Of a DNA stretch of 64,000 nucleotides, positions 42,848 to 51,768 are shown piece by piece. The position numbers and the translations under genes were made by a program. The stretch comes from Oerskovia jenensis (GTDB lineage Bacteria; Actinomycetota; Actinomycetes; Actinomycetales; Cellulomonadaceae), in assembly GCF_016907235.1 (NCBI RefSeq), contig NZ_JAFBBO010000001.1, forward strand, positions 744,001-808,000, written 5' to 3'. The notes below the pieces were generated by a model. That model was not told where the DNA came from. It was given only the letters and a program-made list of their open reading frames with translations, and ran no database searches. Each line of letters begins with the position of its first letter. Position 1 is the stretch's first letter.

Positions 42848-45643
42848 TCAGCGCTCGCGCCAGTCCGCCTCGTCGCCCGCGTCGTCGTGGTACTCCTGCG
42901 CGACCGGGGGCATGTGCCCGTCCGCGCCGTCGGAGTAGTCGCGGCCGTTCCCGGACGCAGGCTCGCCGCCCGCGGACTCGCCGTCGTAGACGTCGGGCCC
43001 GGGTTCGCCGCGCAGCATCGCGAGGGTCGCAGGGAGGTCCTCGGCCGTGAGCATGACCTCGCGCGCCTTGGAGCCCTCGGAGGGGCCGACGATCTCCCGC
43101 GACTCGAGGAGGTCCATGAGACGCCCGGCCTTGGCGAAACCGACGCGCAGCTTGCGCTGGAGCATCGAGGTCGAGCCGAACTGCGTCGTGATGACGAGCT
43201 CCGCAGCCTGCAGGAGCAGGTCGAGGTCGTCCCCGATGTCCTCGTCGACCTGCTTCTTGGTCGCGGCCGAGGCCGCGACGTCGGTCCGGTACGACGGCTT
43301 GAGCTGGGCCTTGACGTGCTCGACGACCGCGTGGACCTCGCTCTCGCCGACCCACGCCCCCTGCACTCGCATGGGCTTGGCGGCGCCCATGGGCAGGAAG
43401 AGCGCGTCGCCCTGACCGATGAGCTTCTCCGCGCCGGGCTGGTCGAGCACGACGCGCGAGTCGGCGAGCGACGACGTCGCGAACGCGAGCCGTGAGGGCA
43501 CGTTGGCCTTGATGAGTCCCGTGACGACGTCGACCGACGGACGCTGCGTCGCGAGCACCAGGTGGATGCCCGCGGCTCGCGCGAGCTGCGTGATGCGCTG
43601 GATCGAGGCCTCGACGTCGCGCGGGGCGACCATCATGAGGTCGGCGAGCTCGTCGACGACCACGAGCAGGTACGGGTAGGTCGCGATCTTGCGCTCCGAG
43701 CCCGGCAGCGGCTTGACCTTGCCCGCCCGGACCGCGGCGTTGAAGTCGTCGACGTGCTTGTACCCGAACATCGCGAGGTCGTCGTAGCGCGCGTCCATCT
43801 CCCGCACGACCCACTCGAGGGCCTCGGCGGCCTTCTTGGGGCTCGTGATGATGGGGGTGATGAGGTGCGGGATGCCCTCGTAGATCGTGAGCTCGACGCG
43901 CTTGGGGTCCACGAGCACCATGCGCACCTCTTCGGGCGTGGCCCGCATGAGGATCGAGACGATCATCGAGTTGATGAAGCTCGACTTGCCGGCGCCCGTG
44001 GCTCCTGCGACGAGGATGTGAGGCATCTTCGCGAGGTTGGCGACGACGTACCCGCCCTCGACGTCCTTGCCGACCCCCATGACCATGGGGTGCTCGGTGC
44101 GTCGGGCCACGGACGAGCGCAGCACGTCGCCCAGGACCACGGTCTCGCGGTCGGTGTTGGGGATCTCGATGCCGATCGCGGACTTGCCCGGGATGGGCGA
44201 GAGGATGCGCACGTCGGCCGACGCCACGGCGTAGGCGATGTTCTTGGACAGGTTCGTGATGCGCTCGACCTTGACGGCCGGGCCGACCTCGACCTCGTAG
44301 CGGGTCACGGTCGGTCCGCGCGTGAAGCCCGTGACCTTGGCGTCGATCTCGAACTGCTCGAAGACACGGGTGAGCGACTCGACCACGCGGTCGTTCGCCG
44401 CGGAACGCACCTTGTGGGGTGCGCCCTTGACGAGGTCGTCCTCGGAGGGCAGCACGTAGACCGTGTCGCCCTCGAGCATGGGTTGGACGCCACGCGGTAC
44501 GGGGTTGTTGGGCGGCGGCGGGGGCGCGCCGGGCGAGGGGGACGTGCGACCGGCCGACGGGATCACCTGGGTGGGCAGGTCGGCGGCGTCGTCGTGCGCC
44601 TCGGGCGGCGGGGGCGGGACGGCTGCCGAGGCGCGGCGGCTGCGGGCGCTCTTGCGGGCAGCCTCCTCCTCGGCCTCGAGCATCGCGGCCCGCTCGAACG
44701 CCTCGTCGCCCACGTAGCCGCCGTCGAGGCGCTCGCGCTCGGCTGCGTCGGCCTCGCGCTCCGCCTTGGTCTTGCGGGTCCGCCCGACGCGGCGCTTGCG
44801 CGGCGCCTCGTCGGTGCCGTCGTGGCGCGAGACACCGTCGGCGAGCTGCAGGCCGTCGTCGTCCTGGGGCCCGCGGCCGTCCTCGCCCTCGCGGTGGTTG
44901 CCCGTGAGGCGGTCGTAGATGCCGCGCAGGCGGCTCGGGATCGCGTGCACGGGCGTCGCGGTGACCACGAGGATCCCGAAGAAGCCCAGCAGCAGGAAGA
45001 GGGGCACGGCGAACCACTCGGTGAGCCCCGTGTGGACCGGGGTCGCGAACAGGTACCCGATCACCCCGCCCGCGTCCTGGACGGCCTCGAAGCCGTCCCG
45101 CGGGGCCGGCAGGTCCTCGGCGATGTGCACCAGGGAGCAGACCGAGACGACGATGAACGAGAGCCCGATCGTGACGCGCGAGTTCGCCTGGGTGCGCTCG
45201 GGGTGTCGCATGATCCGGACCGCGAGCCAGATGAGCAGGACGGGCAGGGCGACCGCGGCGACGCCGAAGACGCCCGCCGAGACCGCATGGACGGCGGTGC
45301 CGAACGCGCCCGCGATCCCCCACCACTCGCGCGCCGCGACGATCACGGCGAGTGCCAGGAGGAGGAACGCGACGCCGTCGCGCCGATGTGAGGGGTCCAG
45401 CTCTCTTGCTCCCTTGCCGATGCTGCGGGTGACCGCGCCGATCGCGTGCGCGCACCCCAGCCACAGACCGCGCACCGCGCGGACGGGCCACGGTGCAGGC
45501 CGAGCGACCGGTCTGCGTGCCGACGAGCCCCGCGGAGCGCGGGACGCGCTCGAAGATCCCCCCGATCTGCCCGTCGTACCACGCGAGGTGGTCTTGCGGG
45601 AGGTCGCGGGCCGTTTCGTCGAGGTGGACGTCCGGGTCGCCAT
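42848..45643 (-). CDS. ftsK: DNA translocase FtsK
   Basis: A 931-residue septal DNA pump that clears chromosome termini during division. After a basic Ser/Thr/Arg-rich N-terminus (about 1-75) come four membrane segments (about 90-265), a charged/proline linker (about 280-420), the alpha-beta motor with Walker A GATGAGKS at 547-554 and Walker B YLLVVVDELADLMM, and a C-terminal gamma winged-helix domain (about 845-900) that reads polar KOPS-type sequences. The frame is open further upstream, but only ATG 45643 fits; TACGGT lies 10 nt before it. Confidence 0.96.
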   Translation of the reverse strand: MATRTSTSTKRPATSRKTTSRGTTGRSGGSSSASRAPRGSSARRPVARPAPWPVRAVRGLWLGCAHAIGAVTRSIGKGARELDPSHRRDGVAFLLLALAVIVAAREWWGIAGAFGTAVHAVSAGVFGVAAVALPVLLIWLAVRIMRHPERTQANSRVTIGLSFIVVSVCSLVHIAEDLPAPRDGFEAVQDAGGVIGYLFATPVHTGLTEWFAVPLFLLLGFFGILVVTATPVHAIPSRLRGIYDRLTGNHREGEDGRGPQDDDGLQLADGVSRHDGTDEAPRKRRVGRTRKTKAEREADAAERERLDGGYVGDEAFERAAMLEAEEEAARKSARSRRASAAVPPPPPEAHDDAADLPTQVIPSAGRTSPSPGAPPPPPNNPVPRGVQPMLEGDTVYVLPSEDDLVKGAPHKVRSAANDRVVESLTRVFEQFEIDAKVTGFTRGPTVTRYEVEVGPAVKVERITNLSKNIAYAVASADVRILSPIPGKSAIGIEIPNTDRETVVLGDVLRSSVARRTEHPMVMGVGKDVEGGYVVANLAKMPHILVAGATGAGKSSFINSMIVSILMRATPEEVRMVLVDPKRVELTIYEGIPHLITPIITSPKKAAEALEWVVREMDARYDDLAMFGYKHVDDFNAAVRAGKVKPLPGSERKIATYPYLLVVVDELADLMMVAPRDVEASIQRITQLARAAGIHLVLATQRPSVDVVTGLIKANVPSRLAFATSSLADSRVVLDQPGAEKLIGQGDALFLPMGAAKPMRVQGAWVGESEVHAVVEHVKAQLKPSYRTDVAASAATKKQVDEDIGDDLDLLLQAAELVITTQFGSTSMLQRKLRVGFAKAGRLMDLLESREIVGPSEGSKAREVMLTAEDLPATLAMLRGEPGPDVYDGESAGGEPASGNGRDYSDGADGHMPPVAQEYHDDAGDEADWRER

Positions 45644-45653
45644 AGTACGCACC

Positions 45654-45659
45654 ACCGTA
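45654..45659 (-). promoter_or_regulatory. -10 element for ftsK
   Basis: TACGGT on the minus strand ends 10 nt before the ftsK ATG, so the mRNA would have a leader of only a few bases. Confidence 0.35.
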
Positions 45660-45796
45660 CCTGTGCACGCCAGGCCGGACCCGCACCTCGAGGGTGCGTG
45701 TCCTGTGACGAATCCGGCAACGTTCCCGGCCCGCGCCGTGCCGCGACGCCCGGGCACGTCCGGCGGGAGCGGTCGCGACGGGTGGCCTGACCGGGG

Positions 45797-45802
45797 CAGG
45801 AT
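45797..45802 (+). promoter_or_regulatory. -10 element for the MBL-fold gene
   Basis: CAGGAT ends 6 nt before the ATG at 45809, which matches the window-wide leaderless pattern. Confidence 0.4.
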
Positions 45803-45808
45803 CGGGAC

Positions 45809-46738
45809 ATGGACACCACTCCCCCGCTGCGCGAGCTGCACGAGATCGCCGACGGCGTGCACGTCGCGACGGCCGAGATCTGGACGAGCCTCACGACCAT
45901 CGTCGTGGCCGCGGACGGACGAGCCCTGGTCGTGGACCCCGGCATCACGGTCGCCGAGGTCGAGTCCCTCGCGGCCGCGATCGCCCACCGTGGCTGGCAC
46001 GTCACGGCCGGGTTCTCGACGCACCCGCACTGGGACCACGTCCTGTGGTCGCGGTCGCTGGGCGACGTCCCGCGCTGGGCCTGCCCGACGGCGGTGCGCG
46101 CCCAGGAGCGGAGCCTCGCCGAGGACCTCGTGAAGGTCGAGCGCGAGGCCCCGGGGCACGACCTCACGCTGTTCGGTCTCCTCACCCCCGTTCCCCCGAC
46201 GCAGACGGGTACCTCCCCAGGGGCCGGACGACCGGACGGGCCGCACCTGCCGTGGCCCGACGGACCCGGGCACGCCACGCCGTCGGGCACCGTGGCGGTT
46301 CCCGGCGTGACTCCCGGCGCAGCCGAGCCCGTCGTGCTCGTGGTCGAGCACCAGGCGCACGCGCCGGGCCACGGCGCGCTCGTCCTGCCGGGAGCCGGGG
46401 TGATCGTGGTGGGGGACATGCTCTCGGACATCGAGGTGCCGCTCCTGGACCTCGAGTCCCCCGACCCCGTGGGCGCGTACCGCGCGGGCCTCGACGTGCT
46501 CGAACGCGCGGTCTCCGAGCACGGTGTGCACACCCTCGTCCCGGGACACGGGCACGTCGCCACGGGCAGCGACGCGATCTGGGAGCGCTTCGGCGCAGAC
46601 CGTGCCTACCTCGACGCACTGGAGACGGCGGCGAGCGGCGACGCGGACGGCGCCGACGGCTCGGACGACCCCCGCGTCACGGGCGAGTGGGTCGTGGGCG
46701 AGCACCGCAAGCAGCTCGACCACCTGCGCGGCGCGTAG
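45809..46738 (+). CDS. Metallo-beta-lactamase-fold hydrolase
   Basis: A 309-residue MBL-fold protein with the zinc motif in STHPHWDHVLW (about 70-80), GALVLPGAGVIVVGDML with the bridging aspartate (about 190-206) and VPGHGHV near 245. A Pro/Gly/Asp-rich insertion at about 130-170 separates the two halves. Architecture is that of glyoxalase II-like or SoxH-like hydrolases; the substrate is unknown. It is divergent from ftsK and convergent with the immunity-like pair. Confidence 0.82.
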   Translation: MDTTPPLRELHEIADGVHVATAEIWTSLTTIVVAADGRALVVDPGITVAEVESLAAAIAHRGWHVTAGFSTHPHWDHVLWSRSLGDVPRWACPTAVRAQERSLAEDLVKVEREAPGHDLTLFGLLTPVPPTQTGTSPGAGRPDGPHLPWPDGPGHATPSGTVAVPGVTPGAAEPVVLVVEHQAHAPGHGALVLPGAGVIVVGDMLSDIEVPLLDLESPDPVGAYRAGLDVLERAVSEHGVHTLVPGHGHVATGSDAIWERFGADRAYLDALETAASGDADGADGSDDPRVTGEWVVGEHRKQLDHLRGA

Positions 46739-46788
46739 CCCCTCGGCCCGGTCCGGGCGGGTACCAGCTCGACGCCGCGCCCTCCCCG

Positions 46789-47325
46789 CTACCCGGCGCG
46801 GGCGGGCACCAGGCACTCGACGTCGGCGACCGCCCGCGCCGCGAACGGCTCGCTCAGCGCGCGCAACCGAGGCAGCGCGAGCGACAACGACGCCCCCAGA
46901 AGGGTGAGCCCGTCCAGACCGGTGCTGCACCAGACCGCGAGCTCGCCGTCCCTCCGGGTCGAGGGGTCCCAGAGCAGCGCGTCGCCGTTCTCGCTGAACG
47001 CGAAGACGACGAGCCGCCGGGCGGTCGACCAGTCCCCGTCGGGCTCGACCATCCAGTCGAACCCTTCGGCCTGGCCGTCCTCGTAGGTCGCGCGGAAGCG
47101 GTCGGTGAGGTGGGCGGCCCGGTGCTGCCAACCGTCCGCGAACCCGTCTCGGGCCGGCGGGTACACGAGCCAGAGCCCGAACAGGCGGCAGAACCCGGCC
47201 CGTCCGACGAGCCGCCGGTACGACGACGGGAAGCCCTCTCCGTCGTCGAACCGGAAGCCCTCCAGCAGCTCGGTCGCGACGGCCCCGAGCGCGGGGGTGC
47301 CGGTGAGCGTGAGCGCGTCGGTCAT
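46789..47325 (-). CDS. SMI1/KNR4 (SUKH) family immunity-like protein
   Basis: A 178-residue protein with SUKH-like features: FPSSYRRLVGRAGFCRLFGLWL near residues 32-52 and RLVVFAFSENGDALLWDP near 104-121. SUKH proteins are the commonest immunity proteins of bacterial polymorphic toxins and contact-dependent systems. It follows the Imm51-like gene by 8 bp in the same operon. No toxin gene is present in the window. The assignment rests on short motifs. Confidence 0.65.
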   Translation of the reverse strand: MTDALTLTGTPALGAVATELLEGFRFDDGEGFPSSYRRLVGRAGFCRLFGLWLVYPPARDGFADGWQHRAAHLTDRFRATYEDGQAEGFDWMVEPDGDWSTARRLVVFAFSENGDALLWDPSTRRDGELAVWCSTGLDGLTLLGASLSLALPRLRALSEPFAARAVADVECLVPARAG

Positions 47326-47333
47326 TCGAGGCG

Positions 47334-47699
47334 TCAGTCGTCGAGACCGAGCTCGACCGACCGCGCGAGGGCTGCGTCCAGGGCCGCGTCGTCGGCGATG
47401 ATCCGCGACAGGTGCCGGGCTGCGACCAGGAGCGCGTCGAGGTCCGTGCCGTAGACGCTCAGCATCCCGCCCTCGGGGTCGAACCCGACGGTGTCGAGCG
47501 TCGCGGGCGACTCGTCGGTCAGCACCGCTCGGAGGGCTCCCGCGAAGTCGTAGCCCGACCCCTCGACGCCGTGACGCTCGAGCGCTCCCTTGTGCACGAG
47601 GTACTCGGGCCCGCCCGGCGAGTAGATGATGCTCGAGCTCGCGTCGTGGGTCACCAGGAGGACGGGCGCGAGGCCGGAGAAGTCTGCTGAGGTTGCCAT
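47334..47699 (-). CDS. Imm51-like immunity protein
   Basis: A 121-residue acidic protein with the Imm51 pattern: HGVEGSGYDFAGALRAVL, then FDPEGGMLSVYGTDLDALL and a C-terminal run DDAALDAALARSVELG. Imm51 proteins neutralise nuclease-type polymorphic toxins according to family descriptions. ATG 47699 is preferred to the in-frame start at 47735 because TAGCAT lies 7 nt before it. Operon with the SUKH-like gene. Confidence 0.7.
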   Translation of the reverse strand: MATSADFSGLAPVLLVTHDASSSIIYSPGGPEYLVHKGALERHGVEGSGYDFAGALRAVLTDESPATLDTVGFDPEGGMLSVYGTDLDALLVAARHLSRIIADDAALDAALARSVELGLDD

Positions 47700-47706
47700 G
47701 GCCGCG

Positions 47707-47712
47707 ATGCTA
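47707..47712 (-). promoter_or_regulatory. -10 element for the immunity-gene pair
   Basis: TAGCAT on the minus strand ends 7 nt before the ATG at 47699, predicting leaderless transcription. Confidence 0.45.
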
Positions 47713-47747
47713 GCGACACGCACCCACACGAGCACGGACCCGAGGAC

Positions 47748-48158
47748 CTACGCGACCAGCAGACCCACCCCGAGCGTCACGACCCCTGCGGCGACGCACC
47801 CGGCGCCGACCGGCAGCAGCACGACCCACCGGTTGGGCGCCTCACGCCCCACACCGGTCGCGGACAGGAAGAACCCGCCGGGCAGCAGGATCGCCCCGAC
47901 GAGGACACCCACCCCCGCGAGCCAGCCCCAGAAGCCCGTGAGCCCGGTCGCCTGGCTCAGCACGAGGCACAGCAGCCCCAGGATCACGAGCACCCCGGCG
48001 TGCGCGTGCCCGGCCCGGAAGAAGGACGTCTGGAACGACGTGGCCGGGACCTTGCCGGTCACGACCCTGACGAGGAAGAACCCGCCGGACTCGATCCCGA
48101 CGATCGTCAGGAGCACGATCCCGGCGGTGATGCGGACGGCGTCGGTGAGCTCGAGCAC
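47748..48158 (-). CDS. Small four-helix membrane protein
   Basis: A 136-residue protein with four predicted membrane segments (about 8-30, 50-72, 76-98, 112-134). The loop FQTSFFRAGHAHAGVL contains a conserved-looking HAHAG motif, seen in small membrane proteins with possible haem or metal ligands (not established). The start is GTG 48158, with GGGGAGG-type bases upstream. It is divergent from a TetR regulator across a repeat-rich operator and is probably its main target. Confidence 0.7.
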   Translation of the reverse strand: MLELTDAVRITAGIVLLTIVGIESGGFFLVRVVTGKVPATSFQTSFFRAGHAHAGVLVILGLLCLVLSQATGLTGFWGWLAGVGVLVGAILLPGGFFLSATGVGREAPNRWVVLLPVGAGCVAAGVVTLGVGLLVA

Positions 48159-48201
48159 GAGGGCCTCCCCTGGTCGGCCGAGCGGTCTCGGCAGAATTTA
48201 C

Positions 48202-48224
48202 GAACACCGTTATAGAACACCGTT
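48202..48224. promoter_or_regulatory. Direct-repeat operator between the membrane gene and tetR
   Basis: GAACACCGTT occurs at 48202-48211 and 48215-48224 (13-bp period), inside an AT-richer island in the 101-bp divergent gap. The repeats overlap TATAAC and TAAATT-like -10 candidates for the membrane gene and the presumed -35 of tetR, so one bound repressor could shut both promoters. Confidence 0.55.
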
Positions 48225-48246
48225 CGCAAACCTGCGTCAAGAGATC

Positions 48247-48252
48247 TAGACT
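48247..48252 (+). promoter_or_regulatory. -10 element for tetR
   Basis: TAGACT ends 7 nt before the GTG at 48260, predicting a leaderless transcript. TTCGCA at 48223-48228 is an 18-bp-spaced -35 candidate. Confidence 0.5.
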
Positions 48253-48259
48253 CCTGTCC

Positions 48260-48901
48260 GTGGCCAGACCCCGACTGCACGACGACTCCCTGCGCGCGTC
48301 CCTGCTCGACGTCGCCTCCCGGCAGATCTCCGAGCACGGCGAGTCGGCGGTCACGGTCCGTGGGGTCGCGCAGGCTGCGGGGACCAGCGCCTCCGCGGTC
48401 TACGCGCTCTTCGGCAGCCGCGAGGAGCTGGTCGCCGCGGTGAGCGTCGAGGGCTTCCGGCGCTTCGCGGTGCACCTGGGTTCCGCACCGACGACCGGCT
48501 CGCCCACCGAGGACCTCCTGCACCTGGGCCTCGCCTACCGGACCAGCGCGCTGGCCGACCCCCACTTCTACCGCGTGATGTTCGAGGGTCCCGCACCCGC
48601 CGGCAGCGCGATCCCGGCCGTCGCCGAGCCGACGTTCGACGTCCTGCGGCAGGCGGTGGCGCGGGTGCTCGAGGCCGCCTCACGAGAGGGCAGCAGCACC
48701 CCGCTGCCCCGGCGTGCCCTGCAGGCTGCCGCCGAGGAGGCCTCGTTGGTCCTGTGGGGCCTCGTCCACGGACTCGTGAGCCTCGAGCTCGGTGGGCTCC
48801 TGCCCGGGGGCCCAGAGACGTCGGCGAGACGCTACGAGCAGGCGATCCTCGCCGTCGGGCCGCCGCTGCTGCGGGCGGCCCCTTCTCTCGCCGCCCCCTG
48901 A
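48260..48901 (+). CDS. TetR/AcrR family transcriptional regulator
   Basis: A 213-residue regulator. The N-terminal HTH (about 10-56) shows LLDVASRQISEHGESAVTVRGVAQAAGTSASAVYALFGSREEL in typical TetR order; the C-terminal ligand domain belongs to the TetR_C_13/33-like group (LADPHFYRVMFEG). It probably represses itself and the divergent membrane protein gene through the GAACACCGTT repeats. The inducer is unknown. Confidence 0.9.
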   Translation: MARPRLHDDSLRASLLDVASRQISEHGESAVTVRGVAQAAGTSASAVYALFGSREELVAAVSVEGFRRFAVHLGSAPTTGSPTEDLLHLGLAYRTSALADPHFYRVMFEGPAPAGSAIPAVAEPTFDVLRQAVARVLEAASREGSSTPLPRRALQAAAEEASLVLWGLVHGLVSLELGGLLPGGPETSARRYEQAILAVGPPLLRAAPSLAAP

Positions 48902-48905
48902 CGAC

Positions 48906-48946
48906 GAAGGGCCCTTCCTCCCGCAGAGCGGGAAGAAGGGCCCTTC
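48906..48946. terminator. Bidirectional terminator between tetR and rnj
   Basis: Arms of 19 nt (48906-48924 and 48928-48946) pair with one mismatch around a 3-nt loop. Each arm holds GAAGGGCCCTTC, itself a palindrome. It lies exactly between the stops of convergent tetR and rnj. Confidence 0.85.
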
Positions 48947-48960
48947 GGACGATCCGTCGA

Positions 48961-50646
48961 CTACGCCTCGACGACGACCGGGACGATCATCGGGCGACGA
49001 CGCAGGCGGTTCGACACCCAGCGCCCGACCACGCGGCGCATGACCTGCTGGAGCTGGTGCACGTCCGTCGCGCCGCCCGAGATGGCGTCCTCGAGGGCCT
49101 GCACGACCTGCGGGCGGACGTCCTCGAACACGGCGTCGTCCTCGGCGAAACCACGCGCGAGGATGTGCGGGCCCGCGATGACCTTGCCCGTCGCGGAGTC
49201 GACCACGGCGAACAGGGAGATGAAGCCCTCCTCGCCGAGGATCTGGCGGTCCTTGAGCTCGGCGTCCGTGAGCTCGCCGACGCTCGACCCGTCCACGTAG
49301 ACGTAGCCGCACGGGACGGCGCCGACGACCGAGGCCTTGCCGTCGACGAGGTCGACGACCACGCCGTCCTCGGCGAGGATCACGCGGTCCGCGGGCACAC
49401 CCGTCTTGACCGCGAGCGCACCGTTGGCCACGAGGTGACGGACCTCGCCGTGCACCGGCATGACGTTCTTGGGCCGCAGGATGTTGTAGCAGTAGATGAG
49501 CTCGCCCGCGCTCGCGTGACCCGAGACGTGCACCTTGGCGTTGCCGCCGTGCACGACGCGTGCGCCGAGGCGCGTGAGGCCGTTGATGATGCGGAAGACC
49601 GCGTTCTCGTTGCCCGGGATGAGCGAGGACGCGAGGATCACGGTGTCGCCGTGGCTGACCGAGACCTTGTGGTCGCCGTTGGCCATGCGCGACAGCGCGG
49701 CCATGGGCTCGCCCTGCGAGCCCGTGCACATGAGGACGATCTCGTCGTCACGCAGCGAGTCGACCTTCTTGAGGTCGATCAGGACGCCGTCCGGCACCTT
49801 GAGGTAGCCGAGCTCGGCCGCGATGCCCATGTTGCGGACCATCGACCGCCCCACGAGAGCGACACGGCGCCCGTGGTTGTGCGCGGCGTTGAGGACCTGC
49901 TGGACACGGTGCACGTGCGAGGAGAACGACGCGACGATGATCCGCTTGTCCGAGGCGCCGAAGACGCTGTCCAGGACCGGGCCGATCTCGACCTCGGGGG
50001 TCACGAAGCCCGGGACCTCGGCGTTGGTCGAGTCGACCATGAACAGGTCGACGCCCTTCTCGCCCAGGCGCGCGAACGCGCGCAGGTCCGTGACGCGTCC
50101 GTCGAGCGGCAGCTGGTCCATCTTGAAGTCGCCCGTGTGCAGGACCGTGCCGGCCCCCGTGGTGACCGCGACCGCGAGCGCGTCCGGGATCGAGTGGTTG
50201 ACCGCGACGAACTCGCAGCTGAAGGGGCCGAACTCGACCGTCTCGTCCTCCTTGACCACGCGGGTCACGGGGGCGATGCGGTGCTCCTTGAGCTTGGCCG
50301 AGATGAACGCGAGCGTGAGCTGCGAGCCCACGAGGGGGATGTCGCGGCGCAGGCGCAGCAGGTACGGCACGGCACCGATGTGGTCCTCGTGGCCGTGCGT
50401 CAGGATGATCGCCTCGATGTCGTCGAGACGGTCCTTGATGTAGTCGAAGTCCGGCAGGATCAGGTCCACGCCGGGCTGGTTGTCCTCGGGGAAGAGGACG
50501 CCGCAGTCGATGACGAGCAGACGCCCGTCGTACTCGAGGACGGCCATGTTGCGTCCGACCTCGCCCAGTCCGCCGAGGGCGACGATGCGCAGGGCACCGG
50601 CCGGCAGCGCGGGGGGCAGGGACAGTTCGGGGTGAGGGTGGCTCAC
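48961..50646 (-). CDS. rnj: Ribonuclease J
   Basis: A 561-residue metallo-beta-lactamase/beta-CASP ribonuclease with endo- and 5'-to-3' exonuclease activity in mRNA decay and rRNA maturation. The zinc motif HGHEDH is at 84-89, followed by beta-CASP motifs (SSHVHR, CTGSQGEP, HVSGHAS) and a C-terminal domain. It is 29 bp downstream of dapA and co-transcribed with it, a conserved actinobacterial pair. GTG start. Confidence 0.96.
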   Translation of the reverse strand: MSHPHPELSLPPALPAGALRIVALGGLGEVGRNMAVLEYDGRLLVIDCGVLFPEDNQPGVDLILPDFDYIKDRLDDIEAIILTHGHEDHIGAVPYLLRLRRDIPLVGSQLTLAFISAKLKEHRIAPVTRVVKEDETVEFGPFSCEFVAVNHSIPDALAVAVTTGAGTVLHTGDFKMDQLPLDGRVTDLRAFARLGEKGVDLFMVDSTNAEVPGFVTPEVEIGPVLDSVFGASDKRIIVASFSSHVHRVQQVLNAAHNHGRRVALVGRSMVRNMGIAAELGYLKVPDGVLIDLKKVDSLRDDEIVLMCTGSQGEPMAALSRMANGDHKVSVSHGDTVILASSLIPGNENAVFRIINGLTRLGARVVHGGNAKVHVSGHASAGELIYCYNILRPKNVMPVHGEVRHLVANGALAVKTGVPADRVILAEDGVVVDLVDGKASVVGAVPCGYVYVDGSSVGELTDAELKDRQILGEEGFISLFAVVDSATGKVIAGPHILARGFAEDDAVFEDVRPQVVQALEDAISGGATDVHQLQQVMRRVVGRWVSNRLRRRPMIVPVVVEA

Positions 50647-50675
50647 GGGGCCTCCTGGCCTGTAGTTCAGCTTGT

Positions 50676-51602
50676 TCAGCGTGGCCGCGGGGTCACCGGA
50701 TCCAGCAGGCCGGAGGCCTCCAGACCGGCGCGGACGACGGCGACCTCGTCGTCCGTGGCTGCGACGTACGGCAGCCTGAGGTATCGGTTCTCGGTGACTC
50801 CGAGGAGCTGGAGCGCGGCCTTGGCCATGACGGCCTGGAAGCCCGCTCCGTTGATGGCGTCGATCGTGGGGGTGACGGAGCGGAAGGCCGCGAGGGCCGC
50901 CGCGTTGTCACCGGCGTCGAACGCCGCGACGACCTGGGCGAAGCGCGCGCCGACCACGTGCGCGGACACGGACACGATGCCGGACGCGCCGTGCGCGAGG
51001 AACGGCAGCAGCACGGCGTCGTCCCCGGAGTACCAGGCGAGGCCGGTCGACTCGATGAGCTTGGCCGCGGTGTAGACGTCGCCCGTCGCGTCCTTGTTCG
51101 CGACGATGCGCTCGTGCGCCGCGAGGCGCTCGATCGTGGCCGGGGCGATGCGGACGCCCGAGCGGCCCGGGACGTCGTAGATCATCACGGGCAGCGGCGT
51201 CGCGTCCGCGACAGCCGTGATGTGGCGGTACAGCCCTTCCTGGGAGGGGCGGGAGTAGTAGGGGCTCACGACGAGGAGCCCGTGCGCACCGGCCTCCGCG
51301 GCCTGCTCGGCCATGCGGACGGCGTGCTGGGTGTCGTTCGAGCCGGCCCCGGCCAGGACGTGCGCGCGGTCCCCGACCGCGTCGACGACCGCGCGGATGA
51401 GCTCGGCCTTCTCGGGTGCGTGCGTCGTGGGCGACTCCCCCGTGGTCCCGCTCAGGACGATCCCGTCGTTCCCGTTGTCCACGAGGTGCTTCGCGACCTT
51501 GGCCGCTGCGTCGAGGTCGATCTCTCCGGCGAGGGTCATCGGGGTGACCATCGCGGTCAGGACGGCGCCGAACGGTCGGGACGTGGTGGGGGGAAGTGCC
51601 AT
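50676..51602 (-). CDS. dapA: 4-hydroxy-tetrahydrodipicolinate synthase
   Basis: DapA condenses pyruvate with aspartate semialdehyde, the first committed step to DAP and lysine. The 308-residue enzyme has GTTGE (52-56), the catalytic tyrosine in YDVPGR (Tyr142) and the Schiff-base lysine in NKDATGD (Lys170). ATG 51602 is chosen over a GTG two codons earlier because TAGTTT lies exactly 6 nt before it. It leads the dapA-rnj operon. Confidence 0.96.
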   Translation of the reverse strand: MALPPTTSRPFGAVLTAMVTPMTLAGEIDLDAAAKVAKHLVDNGNDGIVLSGTTGESPTTHAPEKAELIRAVVDAVGDRAHVLAGAGSNDTQHAVRMAEQAAEAGAHGLLVVSPYYSRPSQEGLYRHITAVADATPLPVMIYDVPGRSGVRIAPATIERLAAHERIVANKDATGDVYTAAKLIESTGLAWYSGDDAVLLPFLAHGASGIVSVSAHVVGARFAQVVAAFDAGDNAAALAAFRSVTPTIDAINGAGFQAVMAKAALQLLGVTENRYLRLPYVAATDDEVAVVRAGLEASGLLDPVTPRPR

Positions 51603-51608
51603 GTGCAC

Positions 51609-51614
51609 AAACTA
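51609..51614 (-). promoter_or_regulatory. -10 element for dapA-rnj
   Basis: TAGTTT on the minus strand ends 6 nt before the dapA ATG, predicting a leaderless transcript. Confidence 0.5.
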
Positions 51615-51756
51615 CCGCGCGCGCGACCGAAACGGCGTGTCGGTCCACGGGGCGTGCGGGTCCCGGGCGGCGACGACGGGGGCGTCCGTGGCCTGGGTCG
51701 CCTCGGCGAGTCGGCGCGGACGCGGACCAGTCGGTGCAATCTCCCGCCGGTCGCGT

Positions 51757-51762
51757 GATACT
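51757..51762 (+). promoter_or_regulatory. -10 element for gabD
   Basis: GATACT ends 6 nt before the ATG at 51769, which fits the leaderless arrangement. Confidence 0.4.
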
Positions 51763-51768
51763 CGAACC

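Noticed and set aside
45644-47131. A 496-codon upstream extension of ftsK
   Set aside because: It runs antisense through the MBL-fold gene, which has its own zinc motifs and promoter. FtsK similarity begins at 45643.
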